Below are positions 32,370-42,349 of a stretch of 63,669 nucleotides of DNA, in pieces. The translations under genes were made by a program, and so were the position numbers. The DNA is from Candidatus Poribacteria bacterium (lineage in GTDB: Bacteria > Poribacteria > WGA-4E > WGA-3G). The stretch spans positions 1-63,669 of the forward strand of contig JAJEIP010000065.1 of NCBI GenBank assembly GCA_022827885.1. The letters run 5' to 3'. Position 1 is the first letter of the stretch. Every line of letters begins with the position of its first letter. The notes beneath the pieces are model-generated. The model had not been told where the DNA came from, searched no databases, and saw only the letters and a list, made by a program, of their open reading frames with translations.

Positions 32370-35300
32370 TATTGAGATTCACAGTTCTTGATACGAGAAA
32401 ACGAGTGCGGTATGTGCTGCTGCTAACATGGCTCCTCGCGGCTTGTTCAGTAAATGCGCAAAAGATGAACGACACCCAAATCATTGAAGAAGCGATCCAA
32501 CACCAGAATTTAGGGTTAGCGTATCTCGAAGAATCGCAGCCCTCGAAAGCAGTCGAGGCGTTTACAGCACTGATTGAACTGCTCCCCGATGAAGCGATCG
32601 GTTACGGAAACCTCGCTGTCGCACATCTACGCTTACAACAAGCAGATACCGCTGAGGAATGGGTCAAGCGTGGAATCGCTGTCGCACCGATGGACAGTCA
32701 ATTACACTTTATCTTGTCCGAGGTCTATCAACTCCAAGGACAGAGCGAATTAGCCGTGGAGGCGATGAAGGAAGCTGTGCGGTTGGCACCCGATGAGTTG
32801 GAGTTCCGCTATAAACTGGTCCGCCACTATCTGGCACAACGCAACGATCCGGAAGCACAGCAGGAAGCAGTTGGACATCTGCAGGAACTCCACGCACGTT
32901 CTCCGGTAAATATCGTTGTGTTGTTGAAATTGACACAAGGATTGTTGGCACAGGAGAAACTTGAGGATGCCGAAAATCTTTGTCAGGAGTTGATGCTCCT
33001 TTTAGGCGATATTGACCCAGACAAACTGAAATATCTCACACAAGGGATAACAGCGATACAACAAGGCGACCTGAAAATCGCGACTCGAAATATCCGAATC
33101 TTTGAGAACTTGCAACGAGCGAGTCCACGGTATCAGCAGGGCATTGGTGAACTGGTAACCGATATCCTCGGACATCCCATAGAAACGTTTCGTCCAGGAG
33201 TCAAGACTCGGATTACAGCCAAAAAGAGAACCCCGATTACAGTGGATTTTGTGGATGTTACCGAAGAACTTGGACTCGGGAACGTCGAAGGTGTGCCTTT
33301 GCGTTTCGTGGATGTTTTGCTGAGCGACTACGATGGCGATGGTGATTTGGATCTCTATACAACACTCACCGGGATGCTCTTTCAAAATACGGGTGAGACG
33401 TTTATCACCGTCCGAGAGGTTCAAGAGATACTGGAACAGCAGGCTTTACAACCCCACACCGCCGCGTTGGTAGATCTGGATAAAGATGGGATACAGGAAT
33501 TTTTACTCCAAACCCGCGACGGAATAACGTCCCTCCAGAGGGATGCAGATGGAAACTGGGGGACATCGCCCCTCGTTCAACTTCAGAAGGCGGTATACGA
33601 AACAGGGCTGCTGCTGCCTGTTGATTTTGACCATGATGGGGATCTCGACCTTTTTTCGGGACGCACCACTCTCACGATGTATCGGAATCATCAAGACAAT
33701 AATGGCAATTTAACGTTTACGGATGTGAGTGAACAGACCTTTATAGCAGCTGAGGCGGGCGACGCTTTTGCCGCGCGAGGTGCCCCTATTGAAGCACTTT
33801 CTGCTGATTTTGATGACGACGGGGATATAGATATTTTTGTGATATATGAAGAAGGGGGATGTACACTTTTTGATAACCTGCGCCAAGGAAAACTCCGAGC
33901 GATTTCCAGTGAAACGGGAATTCCGCAGGATGTCCGTTATACTGCCGCTGCCGCTGGCGATTACGACAACGATGGCACTTTTGACCTCTTTTTGGCGACA
34001 GCAGATCGCCTCCATCTCTATCGTAATAGAGGGGATGCGACTTTTGTCGACGCACCGAATTTAGAGGCGAGTGTCCTTGACTTGCCGACTGTGCTATTGA
34101 AAAATTTGGATTACGATAACGATGGGGAAATTGATATTTGGGTGAGTGGGCAAGACGGAATGTTCCTATTTCGGAACGATGGCGGTGGTGCGTTTAGTGA
34201 ACCCTACCCTTTGATAGGATCGATCACCCCCACAGAAGGAGCACTTCTCCAAGACGCAAAGGCTGGGACTGTAGGCGATTATGACAACGATGGCGATCTC
34301 GATCTCTTTTTCATCAATACTGACGGACAACTGCGCACATTACGAAACGACGGCGGGAATCAGAACAACTGGATACAGGTGCAGTTGGAAGGGATTACTG
34401 CAGGAAACAACAAAGTGAATAGAGATGGCATCGGCTCGAAACTGGAGATGAAGGTCGGGGATCTGTATCAACTCCAATATGTAACCGGACAGGTCTCCCA
34501 TTTCGGATTAGGGACTTATGAGGCTGCGGATGTCGTTCGTGTCGTTTGGACGAATGGCGTGCCACAGAACGTCGTAACACCGCAGGCGAAGCAGCGAATT
34601 TTGGAAAAACAGGTATTGAAAGGTTCCTGTCCGTTCCTATACGTCTACAACGGGGACAGGTATGAATTCGTAACCGATCTCCTCTGGCGTGCACCGTTGG
34701 GACTCGTCACCTCAATGGGATTCGTCGCTCCGGATGAAACAAAGGATTTCGTGAAGATACCGAGAACGCAAATGCAACCGAAATCCGGCAAATATTCCAT
34801 ACAGATTACGGAGGAGTTGTGGGAAACCGCCTATTTTGATGAAGTCAAACTGATAGCGGTCGATCACCCTGAAGGCACTGATATTTTTGTGAATGAACAG
34901 TATATTCCGCCCCCCTTTGCAGCGTTCAAAATCTATGGTGTCGCAGAAAAACGGTTCCCGAAATCCGCTGTTGATCATAACGGTAAAGATGTGTCCGATG
35001 CTTTAAAAGCGTTTGATTACCGCTACGCCGTTGAACATACACCCGGTCCCTATCAAGGCGTTGTGGAACCGCACGCCGTTGTGCTCGACCTCGGTGATGT
35101 CCCAAACGACGCACCACTGACCCTCTTCCTCGGCGGGTGGATCTTCCCGACGGATACCAGCATCAATGTTGCCCTGTTCCAAAATCCCGCAATCAATCCC
35201 AGTTTCCCGTCAGTTGCTGTGAAAGATAAGACAGGCGAATGGAAAACCGTAATTGATATGATCGGACTCCCCGCAGGGAAAAATAAGACAATCACCGTTG

Positions 35301-35908
35301 ACTTGACGGGTAAATTTTTGTCGGAGGATCGACGCGTTCGGATCGAGACCGATATGCAGATTTACTGGGATACCGCGTTTTTCACTGTCGGCACGCAGAC
35401 GGTCCCGATGGAAGTGACAACCCTGAACCCAGATAGCGCCGATTTACACTACCGAGGCTTTTCTGAGATGTATCGTCCGAATCCACATGCCCCGCACCTA
35501 TTTGATTACCAAAGGGTTACAAAGGCTGCACAATGGCGGGACTTGGCGGGGTTTTACACCCGTTACGGCGATGTCAACCCGTTGTTGCAGGAGGTGGACG
35601 ACATGTATGTTATCCTCAATGCGGGGGACGAAATCACGGTGGAATTTGAAGCCTCACGCTTGCCGACATTGAAAGCAGGATGGGTGCGCGATTTTATCCT
35701 CTACAGCGACGGATGGGACAAGGACGGCGACATCAATACGCTCACATCGCAAACGGTTGAACCCCTACCGTTTCATGGAATGTCCAGCTACCCGTATCCC
35801 GATACTGAACACTATCCCAACGATGAAGCGCATCGGCGGTATCAGCGTGAATACAACACACGCCGCATTGAGCACCGATTACCGTCGTTGGATGATGTAA
35901 TAGAATGA
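32366..35908 (+). CDS. CRTAC1-type lipoprotein: TPR, FG-GAP/VCBS repeats and ASPIC/UnbV domain
   Basis: A 1180-residue secreted protein. The N-terminus has a lipobox-like LLAAC giving Cys27 (or cleavage after VNAQ). Residues about 35-260 hold TPR units (YGNLAVAHLRLQQADTAEEW, SEVYQLQGQSELAVEAM). About 310-700 hold FG-GAP/VCBS calcium-type repeats such as DYDGDGDLDL, DFDHDGDLDLF, DFDDDGDIDIF and DYDNDGTFDLF. An ASPIC/UnbV segment follows (WIQVQLEG, IGSKLEMKVG, FGLGTYEAADVVRVVW). The last 400 residues form the C-terminal module KGSCPFLYVYNGDRYEFVTDLLW common in this family. It is anchored outside the cell; the ligand is unknown. The start at 32366 is chosen because it opens the signal sequence and overlaps the preceding stop. 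Confidence 0.9.
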   Translation: MILRFTVLDTRKRVRYVLLLTWLLAACSVNAQKMNDTQIIEEAIQHQNLGLAYLEESQPSKAVEAFTALIELLPDEAIGYGNLAVAHLRLQQADTAEEWVKRGIAVAPMDSQLHFILSEVYQLQGQSELAVEAMKEAVRLAPDELEFRYKLVRHYLAQRNDPEAQQEAVGHLQELHARSPVNIVVLLKLTQGLLAQEKLEDAENLCQELMLLLGDIDPDKLKYLTQGITAIQQGDLKIATRNIRIFENLQRASPRYQQGIGELVTDILGHPIETFRPGVKTRITAKKRTPITVDFVDVTEELGLGNVEGVPLRFVDVLLSDYDGDGDLDLYTTLTGMLFQNTGETFITVREVQEILEQQALQPHTAALVDLDKDGIQEFLLQTRDGITSLQRDADGNWGTSPLVQLQKAVYETGLLLPVDFDHDGDLDLFSGRTTLTMYRNHQDNNGNLTFTDVSEQTFIAAEAGDAFAARGAPIEALSADFDDDGDIDIFVIYEEGGCTLFDNLRQGKLRAISSETGIPQDVRYTAAAAGDYDNDGTFDLFLATADRLHLYRNRGDATFVDAPNLEASVLDLPTVLLKNLDYDNDGEIDIWVSGQDGMFLFRNDGGGAFSEPYPLIGSITPTEGALLQDAKAGTVGDYDNDGDLDLFFINTDGQLRTLRNDGGNQNNWIQVQLEGITAGNNKVNRDGIGSKLEMKVGDLYQLQYVTGQVSHFGLGTYEAADVVRVVWTNGVPQNVVTPQAKQRILEKQVLKGSCPFLYVYNGDRYEFVTDLLWRAPLGLVTSMGFVAPDETKDFVKIPRTQMQPKSGKYSIQITEELWETAYFDEVKLIAVDHPEGTDIFVNEQYIPPPFAAFKIYGVAEKRFPKSAVDHNGKDVSDALKAFDYRYAVEHTPGPYQGVVEPHAVVLDLGDVPNDAPLTLFLGGWIFPTDTSINVALFQNPAINPSFPSVAVKDKTGEWKTVIDMIGLPAGKNKTITVDLTGKFLSEDRRVRIETDMQIYWDTAFFTVGTQTVPMEVTTLNPDSADLHYRGFSEMYRPNPHAPHLFDYQRVTKAAQWRDLAGFYTRYGDVNPLLQEVDDMYVILNAGDEITVEFEASRLPTLKAGWVRDFILYSDGWDKDGDINTLTSQTVEPLPFHGMSSYPYPDTEHYPNDEAHRRYQREYNTRRIEHRLPSLDDVIE

Positions 35909-35919
35909 GAGAGACAACG

Positions 35920-37101
35920 CTAACTTGTCGGATGTGTTTCCTGAATGCGTCGTAGAGGGATATACAAGCAAAACGTTGTAAGAACTAAAATCCCCGCCAG
36001 CACTACATACGGGTATGCCTCTTTTGCGTAGAGCCACCCCCCGAGGAGCGGTCCCAGAATGCGTCCCAAACTTAAGAAGGCATCCATGAGACCGATAGCC
36101 GTGCCTTGACCAATCTGGGTCTGTTTGGAAATCCATGAGGCATTCGTTGGACGGATGAGCTGATTGCCAACGCCAGCAATGGTAAGATACACCGTGAGTG
36201 TCACAAAAGAGGAAGCGTTGAGCAAAAGTGCCATGCCTATCGCGCTGAGGAGTAACCCGGTGAGGATGATACGGCGTTCTCCCAACTTATTGATGAGCCT
36301 TCCGAGCAAACCGCCCTGTAGGGGCACTACGATCGCCCCCATAAACATGAACATCCACCCCATTTCCCTCTCTCCGTAATTCCAACGGTCCTCAATGAAC
36401 AGAGGGAACGTCATCTCCAATCCTGCGAAGCTGAAGGTTGAGAAAAACGCAACGAGGAAAAGCGGCGTCAGTGGTGATTTCAAGGTGGTCCGACGGAATA
36501 TCTCGCGGGGGGAAATCCATTCGTGCGGATCTCCAGCTGTTTCATCGGCGATGTCTTTCGGCAAAGATTCTGGTAACAGGAGAAGCGCGAAGAGGAAGTT
36601 GAGTATAGACAAACCGCCTGCAATAAAGAAGGGTATATCATGGCTGCCCATGACCCCCCCGATCGCAGGTCCAAGGATGAAACCAAGACCCATCGCCGCC
36701 CCCATGAGTCCCATCCCTCTACCACGTTCTTCTGACGTGGTTATATCTGCCACATAAGCCATTACACTCGGCAAGACCGCCGCTGAAGCGATACCGGCTG
36801 CGCCGCGCGCCGTGAGAAGATAGGCGTAATCTTTTACCAATCCGAAACCGACTAAAGCCACCGCATTCCCAAGCAATCCAAGTAAGATCATCGGTTTTCT
36901 GCCGTGCTTGTCCGAGAGCCTACCCCAGATCGGCGCAAACAGCAGCTGCATCCCAGAATAGATGGACATCAATATGGCGATTTCAGTGGTGGTTGCCCCA
37001 GTATCTTTAGCGTAATAAGCGAGATTCGGAATGATGATGCCAAACCCGAGCATCACAAAGAATAGGGTTAAGAACAGGAGGAGAAGTCTTGATTTTTCCA
37101 T
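35920..37101 (-). CDS. MFS transporter, DHA1/TetA-like drug exporter
   Basis: The 393-residue protein has twelve predicted membrane helices. It carries the cytoplasmic motif A GRLSDKHGRKPM between helices 2 and 3, and a motif-C-like stretch in helix 5 (MGLGFILGPAIGGVMG). These features mark proton-driven antiporters of the TetA/multidrug DHA1 class; the substrate is not predictable. It is convergent with the FG-GAP gene (12 bp between stops). A 292-bp region follows before dnaE on the other strand, with no visible gene. Confidence 0.9.
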   Translation of the reverse strand: MEKSRLLLLFLTLFFVMLGFGIIIPNLAYYAKDTGATTTEIAILMSIYSGMQLLFAPIWGRLSDKHGRKPMILLGLLGNAVALVGFGLVKDYAYLLTARGAAGIASAAVLPSVMAYVADITTSEERGRGMGLMGAAMGLGFILGPAIGGVMGSHDIPFFIAGGLSILNFLFALLLLPESLPKDIADETAGDPHEWISPREIFRRTTLKSPLTPLFLVAFFSTFSFAGLEMTFPLFIEDRWNYGEREMGWMFMFMGAIVVPLQGGLLGRLINKLGERRIILTGLLLSAIGMALLLNASSFVTLTVYLTIAGVGNQLIRPTNASWISKQTQIGQGTAIGLMDAFLSLGRILGPLLGGWLYAKEAYPYVVLAGILVLTTFCLYIPLRRIQETHPTS

Positions 37102-37393
37102 CTAAGATGAACGCGAGCAGCCGCAGCGAAAAATATACACCTTTTCTACTCCATAGGGGCGATCCAGGAGCGAGTTGATAAATATAATAGTGTTTATTAT
37201 AGCAGGAGGGCGGCGAGTCTGTCAACTTAAAAGCGAAGGGTTCAATGTCGAATTTCATCAGAAATCGTTGGAAAAATTCCTTGCATTTAAGCAAATTTAT
37301 TGTGGAAATTTTACGCCGTTTTTGGTATTATAAAATTGGTTTTATAGTTCTTAATACACGCAACAATTAAACTTATTAAACGCTGGAGGAAAC

Positions 37394-40300
37394 ATGGCAA
37401 CCGAATTTGTTCATTTACATAACCATAGCGAGTATAGCATGTTGGATGGCGCGTGTCGCATTGAGGACATGGTCAATTGGGCAGTTGAAAATGGCGCACC
37501 TGCTGTCGCACTTACGGATCATGGCAACATGTTCGGAGCATGGGAACTCTACAGTAAAGCGACAAAGGCGGGGGTCAATCCAATCGTCGGTTGTGAGGTA
37601 TACGTCGCACCCGGCAGCCGAAAAGAAAAGAAGAAGGGACAAGGGGGACCTTATCACCTCACGCTGCTTGCAGAGGATGCAACCGGTTACCAGAATCTCC
37701 TAAAATTAGTATCGCTCGGATATACAGAGGGGTTCTACAGTAGACCTCGTGTTGACATGGAAATCTTGCGTGAATACCACGCTGGGATTATCGCGTTGAC
37801 GGGATGCATCCAAGGACAAGTGCCACAACTCCTCTGTTCAAATCGGCGAGAAGAGGGTATCCAAAACTTCAAAACGCTCATGGAGATAATGGGGAAAGGT
37901 AACCTCTATGTTGAGGTACAGAATCACTATATCGACAAGGAACTTGAAGCATATCCAGTGATGGTTCAGTTGGCGAAAGAGTTCAATCTCCCGCTCGTTG
38001 CTACAAATGATTGCCACTACCTCCGAAAATCCGACCACGAAATGCACGATGTGCTCCTTTGTATACAGACAAAAAAGACTGTCAACGAGCAGAACCGGCT
38101 GCGGTTCGATAACCATTTCTATTTTAAAAGTGTTGATGAAATGCGGGAGGTACTCAAAGATTACCCACCTGAAGCCATCAGCAACACACTTGAAATCGCG
38201 AACCGGTGTAACCTTAAACTTGATTATGGTGAGAGTGTGATGCCGAAGTATGAAGTACCCGAGGGGCATACAAATGACAGTTACCTCAAAGAATTGTGTT
38301 ACCAAGGCTTGAAAGAGAAATATGGCGGTCAGCTCTCCGAACCTATTCGACAAAGACTCGATTACGAACTGGATATTATTAGCAAAACCGACTACTCCGG
38401 TTATTTCCTCATCGTATGGGATTACGTTCAATACGCCCACAAACAGGGCTATCCACTCTCCGCCCGCGGCTCCGCCGCGAGTAGCCTCGTGCTTTACGCC
38501 CTCGATGTAATTACCTTCAATCCGATGGATTACGACTGTCTCTTTGAGCGGTTTCTAAACCTTGAACGTATCAGCCCCCCAGATATTGATATTGACTTCG
38601 CTGACCGTGCGCGTGAGCATGTTATTAATTATCTCAGAGAAAAATACGGTGAAGATTCTGTGGGGAAAGTCGCTACCTTCGCAACATTGGGTGCTAAAGC
38701 CGCGATTAAAGATGTCGGGCGGGCCCTTGAAGTCCCTCTCGAAGATGTCGCAAAGTTGACAGAACTGATCCCATCTATTCCTGGGATAACACTTGATGAA
38801 GCCTTGGAACAGGTACCGGAATTTCAGGCACTCGCGGAACATCCTGAAAATAAAGAGTTGATGGACCTCAGCAAATCCGTCGAAGGCATGAAACGGCACG
38901 TCTCTTGCCACGCATCCGCGCTCGTTGTTTCAAACGGTCCATTGACGAACTACGTCCCGCTCTTCAAGGATAAACACGACCAGGTTGCAGCGCAGTTTGA
39001 TGGCAAAATCGTTGAAGATGTCGGTATCGTTAAATTCGATTCCCTTGGGCTACGCAGCCTTACGGAGACATACGATTGTCTCCAGATGGTTAAGGCAAAC
39101 CACGGCAAGCTTATTAAGTTAGAGGATATTCCCTTTGATGATGAGAAAACCTATTCCCTCATCAGCAAAGGCTTAATCGCAGGTTTGTTTCAACTCGAAA
39201 CCTCCTCCGGCATGTATCGGGTCGTTACGCAGATGAAGCCGGATAACTTTGAAGAGTTCACTACGATTCCCGCACTTTACCGACCGGGTCCCCTTGAAAG
39301 TGGGACGATGCAGGACTTCATCGATCGAAAAAATCGGTTGAAGCCGGTGCAATATATCCATCCATCTCTTGAAGATGCACTCAAAAACACTTACGGTGTG
39401 TGTGTCTATCAGGAACAGGTCATGCAAATCGCACGGGACATGGCGGGCTTTACACTTGGCGAAGCAGATATACTCCGATCGGCTATGGGGAAGAAAAGCC
39501 CTGAATTGCTCAAAGCCCAACGGGATAAATTTGTTGCAGGCGCAGTCGAAAACGGTATCGCTCAGCAGGAGGCAGAGAACGTTTTTACACAGTTGGAGCC
39601 TTTCGCGGGTTATGCCTTCAATAAGTCACACACCGTTGCGTATTCGATGTTAGCCTACCGCATGGCATATCTAAAAACCCACTACCCGCACGAATTCATG
39701 GCGGCGATGATGACCGGAGAAGCCGCCGATTCGTCAAAAATTACCCGATACCGCACTGAATGTAAGAAACTCGCTGAATTTCTGGAGGTGGAAATCAATC
39801 TGATCCCGCCGGATGTCAACAGTAGCAGCAGAGAGTTCACGGTGGATGGCAACGATATTTGTTTCGGACTTGTGGCCGTCAAAGGTGTCGGTGATGGTGC
39901 CATAGATGCGATTGTGGACGCACGCGAGCAAGGGGGTTCCTTCAAATCGCTACAGGATTTCTGTGAACGCGTAGATACAAAACAAGTGAATAAACGCGCT
40001 GTTGAAAGCCTAATTCTCAGTGGGGCATTTGATTCACTTGAAGGACACCGCGCACAACATATTGACAACTTAGATAATATCATGAGGGTGGCACAAAACG
40101 CACAAGCAGAACGGGACCGTGGACAGATGAGCCTCTTTGGCAACGGAGAGGAAGCACCGACAGCAACTGTAACGCTTACCGATGCCCCGGAATATGATCC
40201 ATTGGAACGCCTGATGCGTGAAAAGGAACAACTTGGGTTCTATGTTTCTGGACACCCACTTGAAGAATATAGTGACATCCTTGAGAACTACACGAGCGCA

Positions 40301-40924
40301 AGCACGCAAACGCTCCTTGGACATCGTATTGATTCCGAGGTCGATGTAGCAGGCATGATAACGGAAGTTAAAAATATCACCACCAGAAAAGGGGATCCGA
40401 TGGCGGTGATCGGATTAGAGGATTTAGAAGGTGCCATAGAGGTCGTCATTTTTCCAGAGGCGTATAAAACAGCCGGGGACCTCGTTGAAGGTAGGGTCGT
40501 TTGGATTCGTGGGAAGGTCAATGTCAACCAGAATAGCAGGAATCGGAGGACTGAAAATGGCGATGCCGAGAGGGAAGAACGCCAGATACAGGCAGATCGG
40601 GTCATAGATATCGAAGCTGTGAGTGACCAACAGACCTCTGCGCTTGAGGTGACGATTCCAGAGTCCGATGTTGAGAATGTTGAGAAACTTCAAAGACTTC
40701 AAGAAATTGCCCGTGCTAACAGAGGAGATCTGGATCTGATTCTGCGTCTCATCAGTCCTCGCTACGGTGAAGTTATCGCACGGTGCGCTCAAAAGTATAG
40801 TGTGGCATACGCACCACAGGTTGTTGAGCAGGTTGAAGGGTTGTTTGGAGAAAATAGCGTCAAGCCGAGCAACCGAACGATACGCGGGAACAAAAGCCGG
40901 ACCTCACACATGGATTTTGTGTAA
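37394..40924 (+). CDS. dnaE: DNA polymerase III alpha subunit
   Basis: A 1176-residue replicative polymerase of normal length. Domains in order: PHP (HLHNHSEYSMLDG at 6-19, LTDHGNMFG); the C-family polymerase core with the catalytic acids in SPPDIDIDF (about 393-401); helical thumb/fingers segments; tandem HhH (AVKGVGDGAIDAI); and an OB-fold (VDVAGMITEVKNITTRKGDPM, about 980-1030). The C-terminus ends with a short poorly conserved tail. GGAGG lies 5 bp before the ATG. It is the main chromosomal replicase and stands alone. The region 37102-37393 upstream is AT-rich and probably holds its promoter, but no hexamer pair is convincing. Confidence 0.97.
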   Translation: MATEFVHLHNHSEYSMLDGACRIEDMVNWAVENGAPAVALTDHGNMFGAWELYSKATKAGVNPIVGCEVYVAPGSRKEKKKGQGGPYHLTLLAEDATGYQNLLKLVSLGYTEGFYSRPRVDMEILREYHAGIIALTGCIQGQVPQLLCSNRREEGIQNFKTLMEIMGKGNLYVEVQNHYIDKELEAYPVMVQLAKEFNLPLVATNDCHYLRKSDHEMHDVLLCIQTKKTVNEQNRLRFDNHFYFKSVDEMREVLKDYPPEAISNTLEIANRCNLKLDYGESVMPKYEVPEGHTNDSYLKELCYQGLKEKYGGQLSEPIRQRLDYELDIISKTDYSGYFLIVWDYVQYAHKQGYPLSARGSAASSLVLYALDVITFNPMDYDCLFERFLNLERISPPDIDIDFADRAREHVINYLREKYGEDSVGKVATFATLGAKAAIKDVGRALEVPLEDVAKLTELIPSIPGITLDEALEQVPEFQALAEHPENKELMDLSKSVEGMKRHVSCHASALVVSNGPLTNYVPLFKDKHDQVAAQFDGKIVEDVGIVKFDSLGLRSLTETYDCLQMVKANHGKLIKLEDIPFDDEKTYSLISKGLIAGLFQLETSSGMYRVVTQMKPDNFEEFTTIPALYRPGPLESGTMQDFIDRKNRLKPVQYIHPSLEDALKNTYGVCVYQEQVMQIARDMAGFTLGEADILRSAMGKKSPELLKAQRDKFVAGAVENGIAQQEAENVFTQLEPFAGYAFNKSHTVAYSMLAYRMAYLKTHYPHEFMAAMMTGEAADSSKITRYRTECKKLAEFLEVEINLIPPDVNSSSREFTVDGNDICFGLVAVKGVGDGAIDAIVDAREQGGSFKSLQDFCERVDTKQVNKRAVESLILSGAFDSLEGHRAQHIDNLDNIMRVAQNAQAERDRGQMSLFGNGEEAPTATVTLTDAPEYDPLERLMREKEQLGFYVSGHPLEEYSDILENYTSASTQTLLGHRIDSEVDVAGMITEVKNITTRKGDPMAVIGLEDLEGAIEVVIFPEAYKTAGDLVEGRVVWIRGKVNVNQNSRNRRTENGDAEREERQIQADRVIDIEAVSDQQTSALEVTIPESDVENVEKLQRLQEIARANRGDLDLILRLISPRYGEVIARCAQKYSVAYAPQVVEQVEGLFGENSVKPSNRTIRGNKSRTSHMDFV

Positions 40925-40928
40925 TTCC

Positions 40929-41069
40929 CGTCAAAAACTCTAATTCACGTTGTTCTCCCGCAAGGAAACTTAAGCGTAGGACCAAAGCCATAGCCTGCAA
41001 CAACGGCGCAGGCGGATATGAGGAAAACGCGTCAAAGACTCAAATTCACGTTGTTTTCCCGCAAGGAAA
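40929..41069 (+). repeat. Two direct copies of a 40-bp repeat flanking a hairpin
   Basis: A 40-bp unit (beginning CGTCAAAAACTC, ending TCCCGCAAGGAAA) lies at 40929-40968 and, with few changes, at 41030-41069. Between them GCCTGC/GCAGGC forms a hairpin (40993-41013). The second copy runs directly into the start region of the aldo/keto reductase and supplies the purine-rich AAGG. An inverted copy lies at 52180-52217. Confidence 0.85.
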
Positions 41070-41078
41070 AATTAAAAA

Positions 41079-41900
41079 ATGCAGTATCGCACACTTGGTA
41101 AAACAGGGCTCAGTGTATCAGAAATTGGGTATGGTGGTGGTAGGGTCCGCCCAGAGCACGATGAAACAGGGCTTGTCAATATGCTCCATTACGCTATGGA
41201 TGCTGGGCTTAACTATCTTGATACTGCTCCCGACTATGGGGGTGGCTACAGCGAAACGATTATCGGTAAAGCGACCGCCGGACGACGGGAGTCATGTATT
41301 ATCGCAACGAAGACGGAAGCCTATGATCCAGATGGCATCGCTAAAGATGTCGAAGGAAGTCTACAGCGCCTTGGTACCGATTATATTGATGTCCTGCAAT
41401 TCCACGGTGGATGGTTCTATGCGGACGATACAGAAATAATTCTGAACGGTGGTGGGTTGGCAGCGTATCTCAAGTTGAAGGAGGAAGGGAAGGTCCGATT
41501 TATCGGATTTTCGGCAGACGGTCCCTCAGGTGGCACGGAGCAATTGATTGCCACTGGCGAGTTTGACATGATGCAAATCCATTACAATCTAATGTATCAA
41601 AGCACCTGCGATGCATTTGGCAGACGCGGAGTCATCCCTGACGCTGTTGCACAGGAAATGGGGATTGTATTGATGCGCTCTACCACCAGCAATGCGTTCC
41701 AGAATCTCGTGAAAAACTGCTTCCCCAATGAGATGGCGAATGTGGATGTAGATAGTTTCCTGCTCAACTATTCTATTTCGAATCCGATGGTGAACGTCGC
41801 ACTCATGAGCCTGCAAAGCATTGACGATGTAGATTGGACAAACGCTGTCTCCGACAATGTTGATGCCCGATTAGATTTGCGTGCAGTTCACGGGCGGTAG
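41079..41900 (+). CDS. Aldo/keto reductase
   Basis: The 273-residue protein has the full catalytic tetrad: Asp48 and Tyr53 in NYLDTAPDYGGGYSE, Lys78 in IATKTEAYD and His109 in VLQFHGGW. The NADPH-binding half is shorter than in many family members, a feature of the environmental subgroup related to L-galactose or myo-inositol dehydrogenases. The only upstream ribosome-binding-like sequence, AAGGAAAAA, comes from the repeat at 41030-41069, so translation initiation may depend on the repeat. No operon partner; a truncated REP-like sequence follows. Confidence 0.92.
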   Translation: MQYRTLGKTGLSVSEIGYGGGRVRPEHDETGLVNMLHYAMDAGLNYLDTAPDYGGGYSETIIGKATAGRRESCIIATKTEAYDPDGIAKDVEGSLQRLGTDYIDVLQFHGGWFYADDTEIILNGGGLAAYLKLKEEGKVRFIGFSADGPSGGTEQLIATGEFDMMQIHYNLMYQSTCDAFGRRGVIPDAVAQEMGIVLMRSTTSNAFQNLVKNCFPNEMANVDVDSFLLNYSISNPMVNVALMSLQSIDDVDWTNAVSDNVDARLDLRAVHGR

Positions 41901-41915
41901 TCATCTCGTTCCACT

Positions 41916-41927
41916 GGTAGGTGCGGT
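41916..41927. repeat. Truncated REP-like half palindrome
   Basis: Only GGTAGGTGCGGT, the left half of the REP-like palindrome, is present here, after the aldo/keto reductase stop. Confidence 0.5.
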
Positions 41928-41980
41928 GGTCTCATTTTGCGCTTAATAGGAATATGTTCTGCCCTTGTCAAGTGCTTCTC

Positions 41981-42349
41981 CTATGGCAAAGCATCAATTG
42001 TCACATTGCCATCCGTTACAACATCTAATATCAGACGACTTCCATAAAGCAAAGACATTCCAACCAATGGACCTCCTTCTGCTTGTAGAACATACACATT
42101 GCGTTCGGCACCGTGCCATAGCACTTTCGCGATATGTCTCTTTAAGACGACTCTATTTTCGTCCCCGAGTATTGCACGTTGTTCCCCAGCTTGCTGAAGA
42201 TTAAGGCGACTCACTAAAGCACTCGGTAATGTCAGATATCCGGTGAATCCTGTATCAATAACTGCCTCAATTTTCTCAGATTGATTCGAGCTGCCAACCT
42301 CCAATTCAATAACAGCTTCTTGGTGGACTGTGATTTTTCCGGTGATCAT
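41981..42349 (-). CDS. Retropepsin-like clan AA aspartic protease
   Basis: The 122-residue protein has the active-site signature AVIDTGFTGYLTLP near residues 29-42, the single Asp-Thr-Gly of a homodimeric retroviral-type aspartic protease. A matching hydrophobic strand ends in GMSLLYGSRL near residue 98. It has no signal peptide or membrane anchor, so it is probably cytoplasmic. The start overlaps the stop of the upstream small gene by four bases (ATGA). The substrate is unknown; the small coupled protein is a candidate for regulation or cleavage. Confidence 0.82.
   Translation of the reverse strand: MITGKITVHQEAVIELEVGSSNQSEKIEAVIDTGFTGYLTLPSALVSRLNLQQAGEQRAILGDENRVVLKRHIAKVLWHGAERNVYVLQAEGGPLVGMSLLYGSRLILDVVTDGNVTIDALP

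Noticed and set aside
37838-38440. A 200-codon frame antisense to dnaE
   Set aside because: It lies opposite the well-conserved polymerase coding region, with no ribosome-binding site or family match.
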